NCBI GenBank assembly: GCA_015486915.1
Contig: WFQS01000175.1
Location: forward strand, 1-10,539
From: Desulfobacteraceae bacterium
Lineage (GTDB): Bacteria > Desulfobacterota > Desulfobacteria > Desulfobacterales > Desulfobacteraceae
Reading direction: 5' to 3'
DNA: 10,539 nt
Shown: piece by piece, positions 1 to 6,691 of the stretch
Layout: every line of letters begins with the position of its first letter
How positions within the stretch are numbered: the stretch's first letter is position 1
Notes under the pieces: generated by a model
Databases searched by the model: none
Seen by the model: the letters and a program-made list of their open reading frames with translations, nothing else
What the model was told of the DNA's origin: nothing
Position numbers and translations under genes: made by a program

Positions 1-72
1 AAAGAATCAAAGATTCTGACAAATATAGAAACTCTTACTCCGAAAGGAATTTTACAGGAGTTTCATATAAAA
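1..72 (+). repeat. Dispersed 72-nt repeat, copy R1
   Basis: This copy aligns without gaps to 5305-5376, with about 58 of 72 identities by eye. The first 23 bases and the last 18 bases are almost identical, and most differences fall in the middle. Each copy can form two hairpins. One is AGAATC/GATTCT with an AAA loop (3-8 with 12-17). The other is a wider GAAACTC/GAGTTTC stem (28-34 with 58-64). The repeat begins at the first base of the window, so it may extend further upstream; the other copy is directly preceded by another hairpin. Here it lies immediately before the hgcB-like gene. It carries no coding capacity. It may be a REP- or MITE-like element or a processed RNA structure. Confidence 0.8.
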
Positions 73-77
73 AAAAA

Positions 78-82
78 CAGGA
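78..82 (+). promoter_or_regulatory. Ribosome binding site for hgcB-like gene
   Basis: CAGGA ends 8 nt before the ATG at 91. This supports that start rather than any internal one. Confidence 0.6.
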
Positions 83-90
83 AAAATAAA

Positions 91-381
91 ATGAAAGATA
101 TGAGATACATAGATGACGTTACCACGCTTCAGCTTAATGAAGAATTGTGTATTGGATGCGGCCTCTGCATTGAGGTGTGTCCCCGGGGTGTACTTGAACT
201 TAAACGAGGCAAAGCTCATATTATTGACAAAAATGCATGCATGGAATGCGGAGCCTGTGTCAACAACTGCCCTGTGCATGCCGTTGAAGTTCATCCAGGT
301 GTTGGCTGAGCGTCCTATATTATCCAGGTATGGATAAAAGGCGAAGAAAATGCATCCTGCGGCAGCGGAGCCTGCTGCTGA
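91..381 (+). CDS. hgcB: HgcB-type dicluster ferredoxin, probable selenoprotein (TGA at 307-309 read as Sec)
   Basis: HgcB is a small cytoplasmic 2[4Fe-4S] ferredoxin that partners the corrinoid protein HgcA in mercury methylation. It is thought to reduce HgcA's corrinoid and hand over Hg(II). Two CxxCxxCxxxCP clusters are visible: Cys20/23/26/30 and Cys50/53/56/60. The second contains the HgcB signature CMECGAC. The first open stretch ends at codon 73 with TGA directly after GVG, where known HgcB proteins read GVGCA with the critical Cys73. Translation resumes in the same frame with Ala and continues to a TGA at 379-381. That tail has Cys90 and ends in the vicinal pair Cys95-Cys96, as HgcB does. 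Full length would be 96 residues, close to the roughly 95 usual for the family. A SECIS-like stem-loop follows the internal TGA. The alternative is a gene broken by a nonsense mutation, giving a 72-residue protein. The family call is strong; selenocysteine use is inferred. Confidence 0.85.
310..343 (+). promoter_or_regulatory. Putative bacterial SECIS element in hgcB
   Basis: Just after the TGA at 307-309, TTATCC (320-325) pairs with GGATAA (332-337) around the hexaloop AGGTAT. A lower stem pairs CCT (314-316) with AGG (339-341), and CG (311-312) with CG (342-343). The loop begins 16 nt after the TGA. From memory, the E. coli fdhF SECIS has loop AGGTCT 17 nt after its TGA, with the same C before and G after. 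This is the expected SelB-binding geometry. The fold was done by eye; no covariance search was run. Confidence 0.7.
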
Positions 382-423
382 AGCTACAGGCTTTCTTATC
401 AAATTAATTTCACTGGGCCAGAA

Positions 424-429
424 GGAGGA
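424..429 (+). promoter_or_regulatory. Ribosome binding site of the nitroreductase remnant
   Basis: A strong GGAGGA lies a few bases before the ATG at 434. It shows that this was once a properly initiated gene, probably translated from the same message as the hgcB-like gene 52 nt upstream. Confidence 0.6.
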
Positions 430-433
430 TAAA

Positions 434-772
434 ATGAATATAGTACTTGAAGCTCTTAATTTTAGACATGCCTGCAAAAAATTTGATCCTGAAAAAAAAA
501 TAAACAAAAATGATCTGGATTAAATTCTGCAGTGTGCGGTTTTATCACCCAGTTCATTTGGGATGGAAGCATGGAAATTCCTTGTTGTAGAATCGGACAG
601 GATTAAAAAAGCACTGCGGCCTGTTTGCTGGAATCAACCGCAGATAACCGATGCAAGTCATGTGGTGGTTATTCTTGCACGACCCGGCATTGTCAATTAT
701 GAAAATGATTATGTAAAAAATACATTTGACGTAAAAAACAGGCAGAAGTGGGCGTTGTGCAAAGGTCTGTGA
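434..772 (+). pseudogene. Nitroreductase-like FMN flavoprotein remnant, nonsense-interrupted and truncated
   Basis: Reading from the ATG at 434 gives an NfsB/nitroreductase-like N-terminus with RH at residues 11-12 and KKFD at 15-18. A TAA at 521-523 replaces codon 30, probably from GAA. The same frame continues with LSPSS (37-41), WKFLV (47-51) and TDASHVVV, all typical of the FMN-binding nitroreductase fold. The frame then ends at a TGA at 770-772 just after RQKWA, where family members continue with a helix and roughly half of the protein. About 112 codons remain of the usual 200 or so. The good ribosome binding site and position behind the hgcB-like gene suggest a former operon partner. 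The converging kinase gene begins only 7 bases after the remnant, so the missing half was probably lost by deletion. Residual expression of a 29-residue peptide is possible, but a working enzyme is not. Confidence 0.8.
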
Positions 773-779
773 TTGTCTT

Positions 780-3700
780 TTATTTATCAAGTAATTCGCG
801 AATCAATGACACTAATTCCTCGCTGTCTATGGGCTTTTGAATATATTGTTTAATTCCAAGTTCAAGGGCTTTATCTTTTGAAATTTTTTCATTATATCCT
901 GTACACAGAATAATGGGAATATCTTTTTTGATTTTTAGAATACCTGCTGAAAGTTTATCTCCGGTCATATGGGGCATGGTCATATCCGTAATCACAAGAT
1001 CAAATTCATCGGGAGACTTTTTAAATTCCTCAAAAGCTTCTGCTCCGTTTGAAAAACTTGTCACCTTATACCCGTAATCTTTTAGAAATTCTTCAATTGA
1101 GTCGAGTATACTTTTTTCATCATCAACAACCATGATTTTTTCCTGTCCGCCTTTTAATGGTTTTCTGCTGCCTGACGGGTGCATGGCAACGTCTTTCTTA
1201 TCCTCTACAGGTAAAAAAACATAAAATTCAGTGCCTTTACCCACGGTGCTGTAAGCCTTTATATATCCCTTATGGTCCTCAATAATTGCATAAACAAGAG
1301 CCAGTCCAAGCCCTGTACCTTCTCCTGCCTTTTTGGTGGAAAAATACGGGTCAAACATTTTCCCCATGGTCTCTTTATCCATGCCATGGCCTGTATCACT
1401 TACTTTAAGCCTTATATATTCCCCGGGTAAAATATTCATATCCGGTAAACTGTTGCGCTGAGAAATTTCAATATCATTTAATTCAACTTCCAGTTTTCCA
1501 CCCTTATCGCGCATTGCATGGTAAGCATTTGTACAGAGATTCATCACAACCTGATGGATCTGGGTAGGGTCTGCCATGACATTTTTATCAGAAAAAACAT
1601 TTTCCTTGATTTCTATTGTGGAAGGAATTGATGAGCGCAATAGTTTAAGGGCCTCTTTAACGACAATTGACACCTCAAGCAGTTGTTTTTCATGATCTGT
1701 CTGCCTTGTGAAAGTCAAAATCTGCTGAATCAAACTTGCTGCTCTTTTAGCACCCTTAAAAACCTGGCCAACATAAGACTTTGCCTTTACAGGATTATCA
1801 ATATTCATTTCAGCAAGTTGACAATATCCGAAAATACCGGATAAAATGTTGTTGAAATCATGGGCAATACCTCCTGAGAGAGTCCCGATCGCTTCCATTT
1901 TATGGGACTGGCGCAGTTCGGATTCAAATTTCTTCCTTTCCTGTTCCGCTCTTTTCCTTTCTGTAATATCAATTATCAGGGCACGAAATCCACAGGCACG
2001 ACCGTTCGGATCTTTCATTAAAGAAACCGAAGCCTCAACTGTAACCAAATCCCCTGATTTCCTGAAAGCAGGATATTCAAAGCTTTTTAAGGATTTTCCT
2101 GTCTTAAAGATAGCTCTATATTTTCTTTTTATCTCTTCAGATGTTTTATCATCAGTATAGGTTTTATAATTCATTCCAAACAGTTCATCCGGAGAATACC
2201 CGGTAATATCGCAGAGAGCTTCGTTAAAAAATGTAAGATTTCCTTTAAGATCAACTTCAACATATCCTATATTCCTGTTATCAAGGATAGTACGATACCT
2301 TTCTTCATTATCCCTTAACGCCTGTTCAGCCATCTTGAGTTCAGATATATCAATGGCCGTGCCAATGATAATCATTGGTTTGTTATCCTGATCAAATTTA
2401 ATAACCTTTGCCCTGTTATTGAGCCATCGCTGTTCACCATTTACAGTTATAATTGAAAATTCATCCTGGTAATAAGGCTTGTTCCCTTTAATAAATTCTT
2501 TAAAACGACGTCTGACTTTTTTAATATTGTTTGGATTTATAAGATTTAATATGTCTGTAACTTTTTCAAGATCCGCTCTTTCATAACCCGGCAGTTTAAA
2601 TTTGTCGGTATCGATCTTAAATTTTTCTGTTTTAAGATTGAATTCCCAGGTTATTGCAAGGCTTACCTCAAGGGCAAGGGAAAGTCTTTCTTCACTTCTT
2701 ACCAGATCATGCTGTATTTTTTTACGGTCTGTAATATCCCTTGCAACACTTAAAACAGCTTTTTTCCCCTTAAAAATAATTTTTTTTGCATGGCATTCAA
2801 CATAAACAAGGGTGCTGTTTTTTGTAAAAATTTCCGTTTCAAAAACAACGGGACCTCCTGTTCTGGAAATATCCTCAATTAAAGCTGCAATTTTGTTACA
2901 CTGTTTTTCAGGAATTATGTTGGTAAAAGTTGTGTTCTCAAACTCTTGTTTTGAAAATCCAAACTGGTCCAATGCTATCTGGTTTACTTCAAGGAATTTG
3001 CCTGAGAAATCATAGATAAATACAGGGTCTGCAACACCTTCAAACAATTGCTGATATCGTTTTAACTCTTCTGTTTTCTTAAGGTTATTAACCATAATGG
3101 ACAAAGATAACATTAACTGTCCAACCTCTATAACATTTGAAGAAATTCTTTTTCCGTCAGTATATGGCTTACCCTCGGCAATTTTAAGAGATAATTGAGA
3201 CAACTCGGAAAGTGGTCTGGCAAGCAGTCTGCTCAAAAATAATGATATGGTAATAGTCAGTATAAGAACAAACGCCAGGGAATAAAGCACAGGTCTTAAC
3301 ACTTTTATTTTTGCATTATTTAGTTTATTAAGTCCTGATAAATAAATCAGATCAGGAAATTCCCTGTTCACGACTACAGCAGCTTTTTCATTGTTTAATA
3401 CAATATAGGACAGGCCTTGTTTTTTGATTTTCTCCGTCAGAAGATTAAATCCTTTAACTATTTTTCCAGTTAAAATATTCCATGCCCTGCCATTATTAAT
3501 CTTAATTATGGAACTGGTTTTATGTTTACATACAGATTTCAACAGGGTCTCATCCTTGTTCAATATATAAATGGCATATGCCGTTCCTATACGATCTTTC
3601 TGCCTGAAAACAGGGTATGAAAGTGAATAAATAAAACCATATTTTCCAAATCTCACAAGTTTACCCGCGGCACTGGACGAAGTAAGAATTGCGCTAAGTT

Positions 3701-4076
3701 TTTTCCGGCTTAAGTTAGAAATTGAACTTTTAAATAACTTTTCCGAATTTAATGGCCTTATAAAAAAATAAGTACCATTGTCAGATCTGTATTTCTGGCT
3801 TAAATGCTCTTTAAGCTGTTGATATACACCAAGCATCAGGGTAACCCTGATTGTATTATCAAGGGAAAGTTCTCTTAAACGGTTATCAGTCTCCTGGAAT
3901 CTGCCCGATAAAATCTGTAATGTCTCGCCGCACTGAGCTCCCACCCTGTCCTCAAACTCAGATGTAAGACTTTTACTCAAACTGAAATATAATATGCCGG
4001 AAATAACAAGGGTTGAACCTATCACAAGCAGGGTTATTGTAATGGAAATGTAAGTTGATAAATGAAATTTTTTCAT
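780..4076 (-). CDS. Membrane-bound hybrid sensor histidine kinase (periplasmic sensor, HAMP, 3 PAS, HisKA, HATPase, receiver)
   Basis: This is a 1098-residue inner-membrane signalling kinase. TM1 spans about residues 9-32, a periplasmic sensing region about 34-260 (probably Cache-like, not proven), TM2 about 263-284 and HAMP about 285-335. Three PAS domains follow: about 340-450, 465-580 (PAS_3-like) and 592-710. The HisKA box GGIAHDFNN has the phospho-accepting His739. The ATPase domain has the N-box around Asn846/Asn850, G1 DTGHGM (894-899) and G2 GEGTGLGL (918-925). The C-terminal receiver has Asp985-986, phospho-acceptor Asp1031, Thr1059 and Lys1081, so every key residue for an internal phosphorelay is present. 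No separate histidine phosphotransfer protein or DNA-binding regulator is adjacent. It follows the periplasmic binding-protein gene after a 31-nt gap and is probably co-transcribed with it, which suggests the binding protein delivers the signal. The ligand is unknown. Confidence 0.93.
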   Translation of the reverse strand: MKKFHLSTYISITITLLVIGSTLVISGILYFSLSKSLTSEFEDRVGAQCGETLQILSGRFQETDNRLRELSLDNTIRVTLMLGVYQQLKEHLSQKYRSDNGTYFFIRPLNSEKLFKSSISNLSRKKLSAILTSSSAAGKLVRFGKYGFIYSLSYPVFRQKDRIGTAYAIYILNKDETLLKSVCKHKTSSIIKINNGRAWNILTGKIVKGFNLLTEKIKKQGLSYIVLNNEKAAVVVNREFPDLIYLSGLNKLNNAKIKVLRPVLYSLAFVLILTITISLFLSRLLARPLSELSQLSLKIAEGKPYTDGKRISSNVIEVGQLMLSLSIMVNNLKKTEELKRYQQLFEGVADPVFIYDFSGKFLEVNQIALDQFGFSKQEFENTTFTNIIPEKQCNKIAALIEDISRTGGPVVFETEIFTKNSTLVYVECHAKKIIFKGKKAVLSVARDITDRKKIQHDLVRSEERLSLALEVSLAITWEFNLKTEKFKIDTDKFKLPGYERADLEKVTDILNLINPNNIKKVRRRFKEFIKGNKPYYQDEFSIITVNGEQRWLNNRAKVIKFDQDNKPMIIIGTAIDISELKMAEQALRDNEERYRTILDNRNIGYVEVDLKGNLTFFNEALCDITGYSPDELFGMNYKTYTDDKTSEEIKRKYRAIFKTGKSLKSFEYPAFRKSGDLVTVEASVSLMKDPNGRACGFRALIIDITERKRAEQERKKFESELRQSHKMEAIGTLSGGIAHDFNNILSGIFGYCQLAEMNIDNPVKAKSYVGQVFKGAKRAASLIQQILTFTRQTDHEKQLLEVSIVVKEALKLLRSSIPSTIEIKENVFSDKNVMADPTQIHQVVMNLCTNAYHAMRDKGGKLEVELNDIEISQRNSLPDMNILPGEYIRLKVSDTGHGMDKETMGKMFDPYFSTKKAGEGTGLGLALVYAIIEDHKGYIKAYSTVGKGTEFYVFLPVEDKKDVAMHPSGSRKPLKGGQEKIMVVDDEKSILDSIEEFLKDYGYKVTSFSNGAEAFEEFKKSPDEFDLVITDMTMPHMTGDKLSAGILKIKKDIPIILCTGYNEKISKDKALELGIKQYIQKPIDSEELVSLIRELLDK

Positions 4077-4088
4077 ACATCCGGCCTT

Positions 4089-4106
4089 TAAGGATCGAAA
4101 ATTTTA
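4089..4106. repeat. 18-nt exact direct repeat, copy 1
   Basis: TAAGGATCGAAAATTTTA is identical to 5415-5432. This copy occupies most of the gap between the binding-protein stop and the kinase start. The other copy abuts the long palindrome. Confidence 0.6.
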
Positions 4107-4107
4107 A

Positions 4108-5181
4108 TTATTTTTTAAACACTTCATCTGCAGACAGCAGAATATCATCTGGAATTTTAATTCCAAGAGCCTTTGCCCTTGAAAGATTAAAAACCAGGGC
4201 AACCCTTTTTGCATCATCAATGGGCAGGCTCCCGGGATCTGCACCATTCAGGATCTCAGACAACTTTTTCCCAGCCTGATATCCCATTGCAAAAAAATCA
4301 ACCGATGCCCCGCCAAGCAGCCCCATTTTTGCAAAGGCATAATTTATGGCAATACCTGGTTTTTTTGCATATTTGACAGTATAGGCAATTATGTCACGGG
4401 CAGTATAAGTTCTGCCTGAACTATCTTTTAACAGAAGGGCACCCGGATAGAATGCGCTTATTGAGGGATCTGTATTGATCCTATGAATGATTTTTTTATA
4501 TTCTTCCCAGGACCTGACTGTTTTCTGTTCAATTCCGCATGAAAGAGAATCTCTGCCATGGTTTGTATAAAGCTCAAGTTTAACCTGCTCTGCAATGGCC
4601 TTGCCTGTGGGAGAAAGATCATCCAGTATAAGTATTTTTTTCAGATCAATCATATGGGCAAACACCTTTATTGCCTCCCTTATATGAAGCTTCTCATATA
4701 TACCGGTGATATTGCCCCCGGGATGTTGACGGTTTTTCATAAAATGCCTGATTTTATTGTATTTTTCTGGCTGAACATTCATCCCGCTGAACACAATACC
4801 TGTCCGTGTTCCCGCAAGGGGCAGGGCAACGGTTCTGAAAGCATTATCGTCAAGTGTAAGTATAGCATCGGGTTTGAAAATATTAATTTTCTTCAGTACC
4901 CTGGCCGCCTGTTGCCGTATTGATTTTTCTGTATTATTTTTCCGTTTTGTATCCATGTAATAAAAAGAAACATCAAGGTTTTTCCCAATTTTCCACCCTG
5001 AATCCTCAAGAGCTTTTATTGCCCCGTCATTCTGAGGCTGTCCGCAGATATGGTTTCTTTCATAACTATGGACTATCAATATTTTTTTTTCTGACTTCGC
5101 CTGGCAATTACTGCAGACAACAATAGCAACAAGTGATATAAGTAATAAAATATATATGTGTTTAACGTAAATGCTAATCAT
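4108..5181 (-). CDS. ABC_sub_bind family periplasmic substrate-binding protein
   Basis: This 357-residue exported protein starts with a charged tip and a hydrophobic signal sequence (about residues 8-24) ending in CQA before the mature KSEKKILIVHSYE. The body matches the ABC_sub_bind family (PF04392, tryptophan/tyrosine-type ABC binding proteins). It shows an N-terminal Rossmann-like lobe, a KPDAILTLDD segment, GIVFSGMNV, and the family hallmark PGGNITG before the second lobe with KILILDD. Length is normal for the family. No permease or ATPase gene is next to it. Instead the hybrid kinase gene follows after 31 nt, so a sensory role is more likely than transport. The ribosome binding site is weak (AGAGAA about 10 nt before the ATG). 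A cysteine near the signal end does not form a good lipobox, so signal peptidase I processing is favoured. The ligand cannot be told from sequence. Confidence 0.87.
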   Translation of the reverse strand: MISIYVKHIYILLLISLVAIVVCSNCQAKSEKKILIVHSYERNHICGQPQNDGAIKALEDSGWKIGKNLDVSFYYMDTKRKNNTEKSIRQQAARVLKKINIFKPDAILTLDDNAFRTVALPLAGTRTGIVFSGMNVQPEKYNKIRHFMKNRQHPGGNITGIYEKLHIREAIKVFAHMIDLKKILILDDLSPTGKAIAEQVKLELYTNHGRDSLSCGIEQKTVRSWEEYKKIIHRINTDPSISAFYPGALLLKDSSGRTYTARDIIAYTVKYAKKPGIAINYAFAKMGLLGGASVDFFAMGYQAGKKLSEILNGADPGSLPIDDAKRVALVFNLSRAKALGIKIPDDILLSADEVFKK

Positions 5182-5216
5182 AAATTAATTCTCTTTATGT
5201 CTTTCTCTTTTTAAGA

Positions 5217-5250
5217 CGGCCATGGGACAAATCTGGCTTTGCCCCATCCG
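5217..5250. repeat. Hairpin element C in intergenic island
   Basis: ATGGG (5222-5226) pairs with CCCAT (5243-5247). CAAA (5228-5231) pairs with TTTG (5238-5241), with one A/C mismatch between the two stems and the loop TCTGGC. CGG/CCG closes the base. It starts with ACGGCCATGGG, resembling the starts of the hairpins at 5266 and 9478. It lies 36 nt before the binding-protein start, in its presumed leader or promoter region on the minus strand. No U-run follows, so it is not a classical terminator. Confidence 0.6.
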
Positions 5251-5265
5251 CATATATTCTGAATA

Positions 5266-5304
5266 ACTGCCATGAGGCAGATCTGAAGACCCTCAGACTG
5301 CCTC
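5266..5304. repeat. Hairpin element A, covarying with the hairpin at 9478-9516
   Basis: GAGGCAG (5274-5280) pairs with CTGCCTC (5298-5304). After a single bulged A, TCTGA (5282-5286) pairs with TCAGA (5293-5297), giving 12 base pairs around an AGACCC loop. An alternative small hairpin pairs CTGCC (5267-5271) with GGCAG (5276-5280). The 31-nt core has the same length as 9486-9516, with compensatory changes. It is directly joined to the 72-nt repeat at 5305. Confidence 0.7.
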
Positions 5305-5376
5305 AAAGAATCAAAGATTCTGACAAAATTTGAAACTCTAATAATTCAAGGCACTTTTCAGGAGTTTTATATAAAA
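5305..5376 (+). repeat. Dispersed 72-nt repeat, copy R2
   Basis: This is the gapless second copy of the repeat at 1-72. The hairpin AGAATC/GATTCT is fully conserved. The outer stem is kept as AAACTC/GAGTTT. It directly follows hairpin A with no spacer, so hairpin plus repeat may be one composite unit of about 110 nt. It lies in a gene-free region between two minus-strand genes. Confidence 0.8.
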
Positions 5377-5414
5377 TTGTCCAAATCCATGTCTGAATTT
5401 TTAAACCGGTATGA

Positions 5415-5432
5415 TAAGGATCGAAAATTTTA
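5415..5432. repeat. 18-nt exact direct repeat, copy 2
   Basis: Identical to 4089-4106. It ends on the first base of the long palindrome. Confidence 0.6.
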
Positions 5433-5565
5433 TAAGTTGAACGAAATTGCTTGTCTTCTTTTCCCATCTACTTCGTTGCATCAAAGGCCGAATACGTCGA
5501 GTATGCAACCTTTAATGCGCCTTGTACATGGGGTAAGAATTCTGCGCTATTTCTGTTCAACTTAT
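5432..5565. repeat. 134-nt long imperfect palindrome
   Basis: The outer arms ATAAGTTGAAC (5432-5442) and GTTCAACTTAT (5555-5565) are a perfect 11-bp inverted repeat. The pairing continues inward. GAAAT (5443-5447) pairs with ATTTC (5549-5553), past a bulged T. TTCTT (5456-5460) pairs with AAGAA (5535-5539), and CCCAT (5463-5467) with ATGGG (5528-5532). TAC (5469-5471) pairs with GTA (5524-5526), GCAT (5478-5481) with ATGC (5515-5518), and AAAGG (5483-5487) with CCTTT (5509-5513). A terminal ATAC/GTAT hairpin caps it. About 45 base pairs form in total. An open frame runs across it on the + strand but shows no protein character. It may be a MITE-like or REP-like element. No typical U-run terminator follows on either strand. 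Confidence 0.75.
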
Positions 5566-5599
5566 TTCATCTCCGATCCTAATCTCCTGTTATTATTAG

Positions 5600-6691
5600 T
5601 CAGCAAAGACGGCAACCCCGGTTAAGACACGCAGTACAGTTTAAGTGCAAATTTCTGCACACTCCGACTGAATAGGTACTCATACCACAGGACTGACAGA
5701 CCATGGGGTCAATCCGTTTGGTTACAGGGTTGTATGTCATGGTAATATCCCTTTTATCATGACCTGAAATAAGGGAGGCAAACACCTTAACACCGGGACT
5801 GATTATTGATAACACAGCAATGGGGGTAAAACTTATTTTTATGCTGTACTTATTCAACAGATCTTTTTTCTTAACTGTAAGTTCATCGGGGATCAGGGTA
5901 ATTTTAGACTGTCTTTCCTGAATCAGTTTATCTGAAAGTCCGGTCCTTAAAAGGCTTTCTTCCATCTCCTTTTTAAGTGCTCCATAGTACTTGTCAAGGC
6001 TTAATGAATCTCTTTTAAATCTGCGGTTCATACTTTGGATAAAATTCTCAAGCTCTCCCTCAACGGCTTCAGGGCCATAGATGCTGATAAGCTCATGAAT
6101 ACGTCTGATCTGACTTTCCGAATATTTCCGAATGTTTATTGTATCAAATTCCTGTTCAATGCCTAACATCATTTCCGACATATCGGGAATCACAGCTCCT
6201 GTGTCGATATTAAAGGAAAAATTAAAAAGTCCCTGTTTCTGTTCATCGCTCTGGGCAAGGATCATGCATGTGACAAGGGCGTAATTTGTGTAAACATTCC
6301 CTGTTCCGGTTATCTTAATTTTACTTTTATGAAATTCAAATTGTTCCCTGATAAGATTGGCAAAGCCCTGTGTTTTGATATAATTAAATTTTAGTTCACA
6401 CTGAAGAAAGGGCGGAGTTGATCCTGCCATGGATACAATTTTATCAAGTAGAGGGCTTTGGAACTGTATGGAATACAGCTTTTCACCACCAAAATTTTTT
6501 ACATTTTCCGTATCCTTTGAAAATGAAATATGTTCTTCAACATCAAGGGCCTCAGAGAGTTGTTCAGAAAGAAGTGCATCTGTCACACTGTTGTTTTCAG
6601 AGTCAATAACAGCGCCTTTACTATCTAAAAAGCGACGGGTAAATTTTATAAGATCAACGTTATTTTTTTCTATTGCATTATCAGAGTTCAT
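5600..6691 (-). CDS. Conserved-looking protein of unknown function with seven-cysteine C-terminus, partner of SNF2 helicase
   Basis: I do not recognise a named family. The frame opens at 6718, but the ATG at 6691 is preferred because GGAG lies six bases before it; the earlier ATG lacks a good site. That gives 363 residues and an 11-nt overlap with the helicase gene, implying translational coupling. Numbering from 6718, the middle (about 195-290) is helical and charged, with a KYYGALKKEMEES coiled-coil-like segment. A beta-rich stretch (about 290-335) then leads to the end: Cys341, 344, 354, 361, 364, 369 and 372. The CxxC pairs suggest zinc binding, probably two knuckles, and the protein ends on the last cysteine. 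There is no signal peptide or membrane segment, so it should be cytoplasmic. Context suggests it acts with the helicase on nucleic acid or nucleoprotein; this is inference. Confidence 0.75.
   Translation of the reverse strand: MNSDNAIEKNNVDLIKFTRRFLDSKGAVIDSENNSVTDALLSEQLSEALDVEEHISFSKDTENVKNFGGEKLYSIQFQSPLLDKIVSMAGSTPPFLQCELKFNYIKTQGFANLIREQFEFHKSKIKITGTGNVYTNYALVTCMILAQSDEQKQGLFNFSFNIDTGAVIPDMSEMMLGIEQEFDTINIRKYSESQIRRIHELISIYGPEAVEGELENFIQSMNRRFKRDSLSLDKYYGALKKEMEESLLRTGLSDKLIQERQSKITLIPDELTVKKKDLLNKYSIKISFTPIAVLSIISPGVKVFASLISGHDKRDITMTYNPVTKRIDPMVCQSCGMSTYSVGVCRNLHLNCTACLNRGCRLC

Noticed and set aside
113..337. 74-codon + strand frame overlapping hgcB
   Set aside because: It is a frame shadow of the ferredoxin, with no motif of its own.
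52..507. 151-codon minus-strand open frame
   Set aside because: It is antisense to the hgcB-like gene, whose cysteine motifs, ribosome binding site and family match are clear.
5432..5565. Integron attC site
   Set aside because: The ends read GTTGAAC and GTTCAAC rather than the RYYYAAC...GTTRRRY order, and no cassette array or integrase is present in the window.
5377..5625. 82-codon + strand open frame starting with TTG
   Set aside because: It runs across the long palindrome and into the 3' end of the minus-strand cysteine-rich gene, lacks a ribosome binding site and shows no protein-like pattern.
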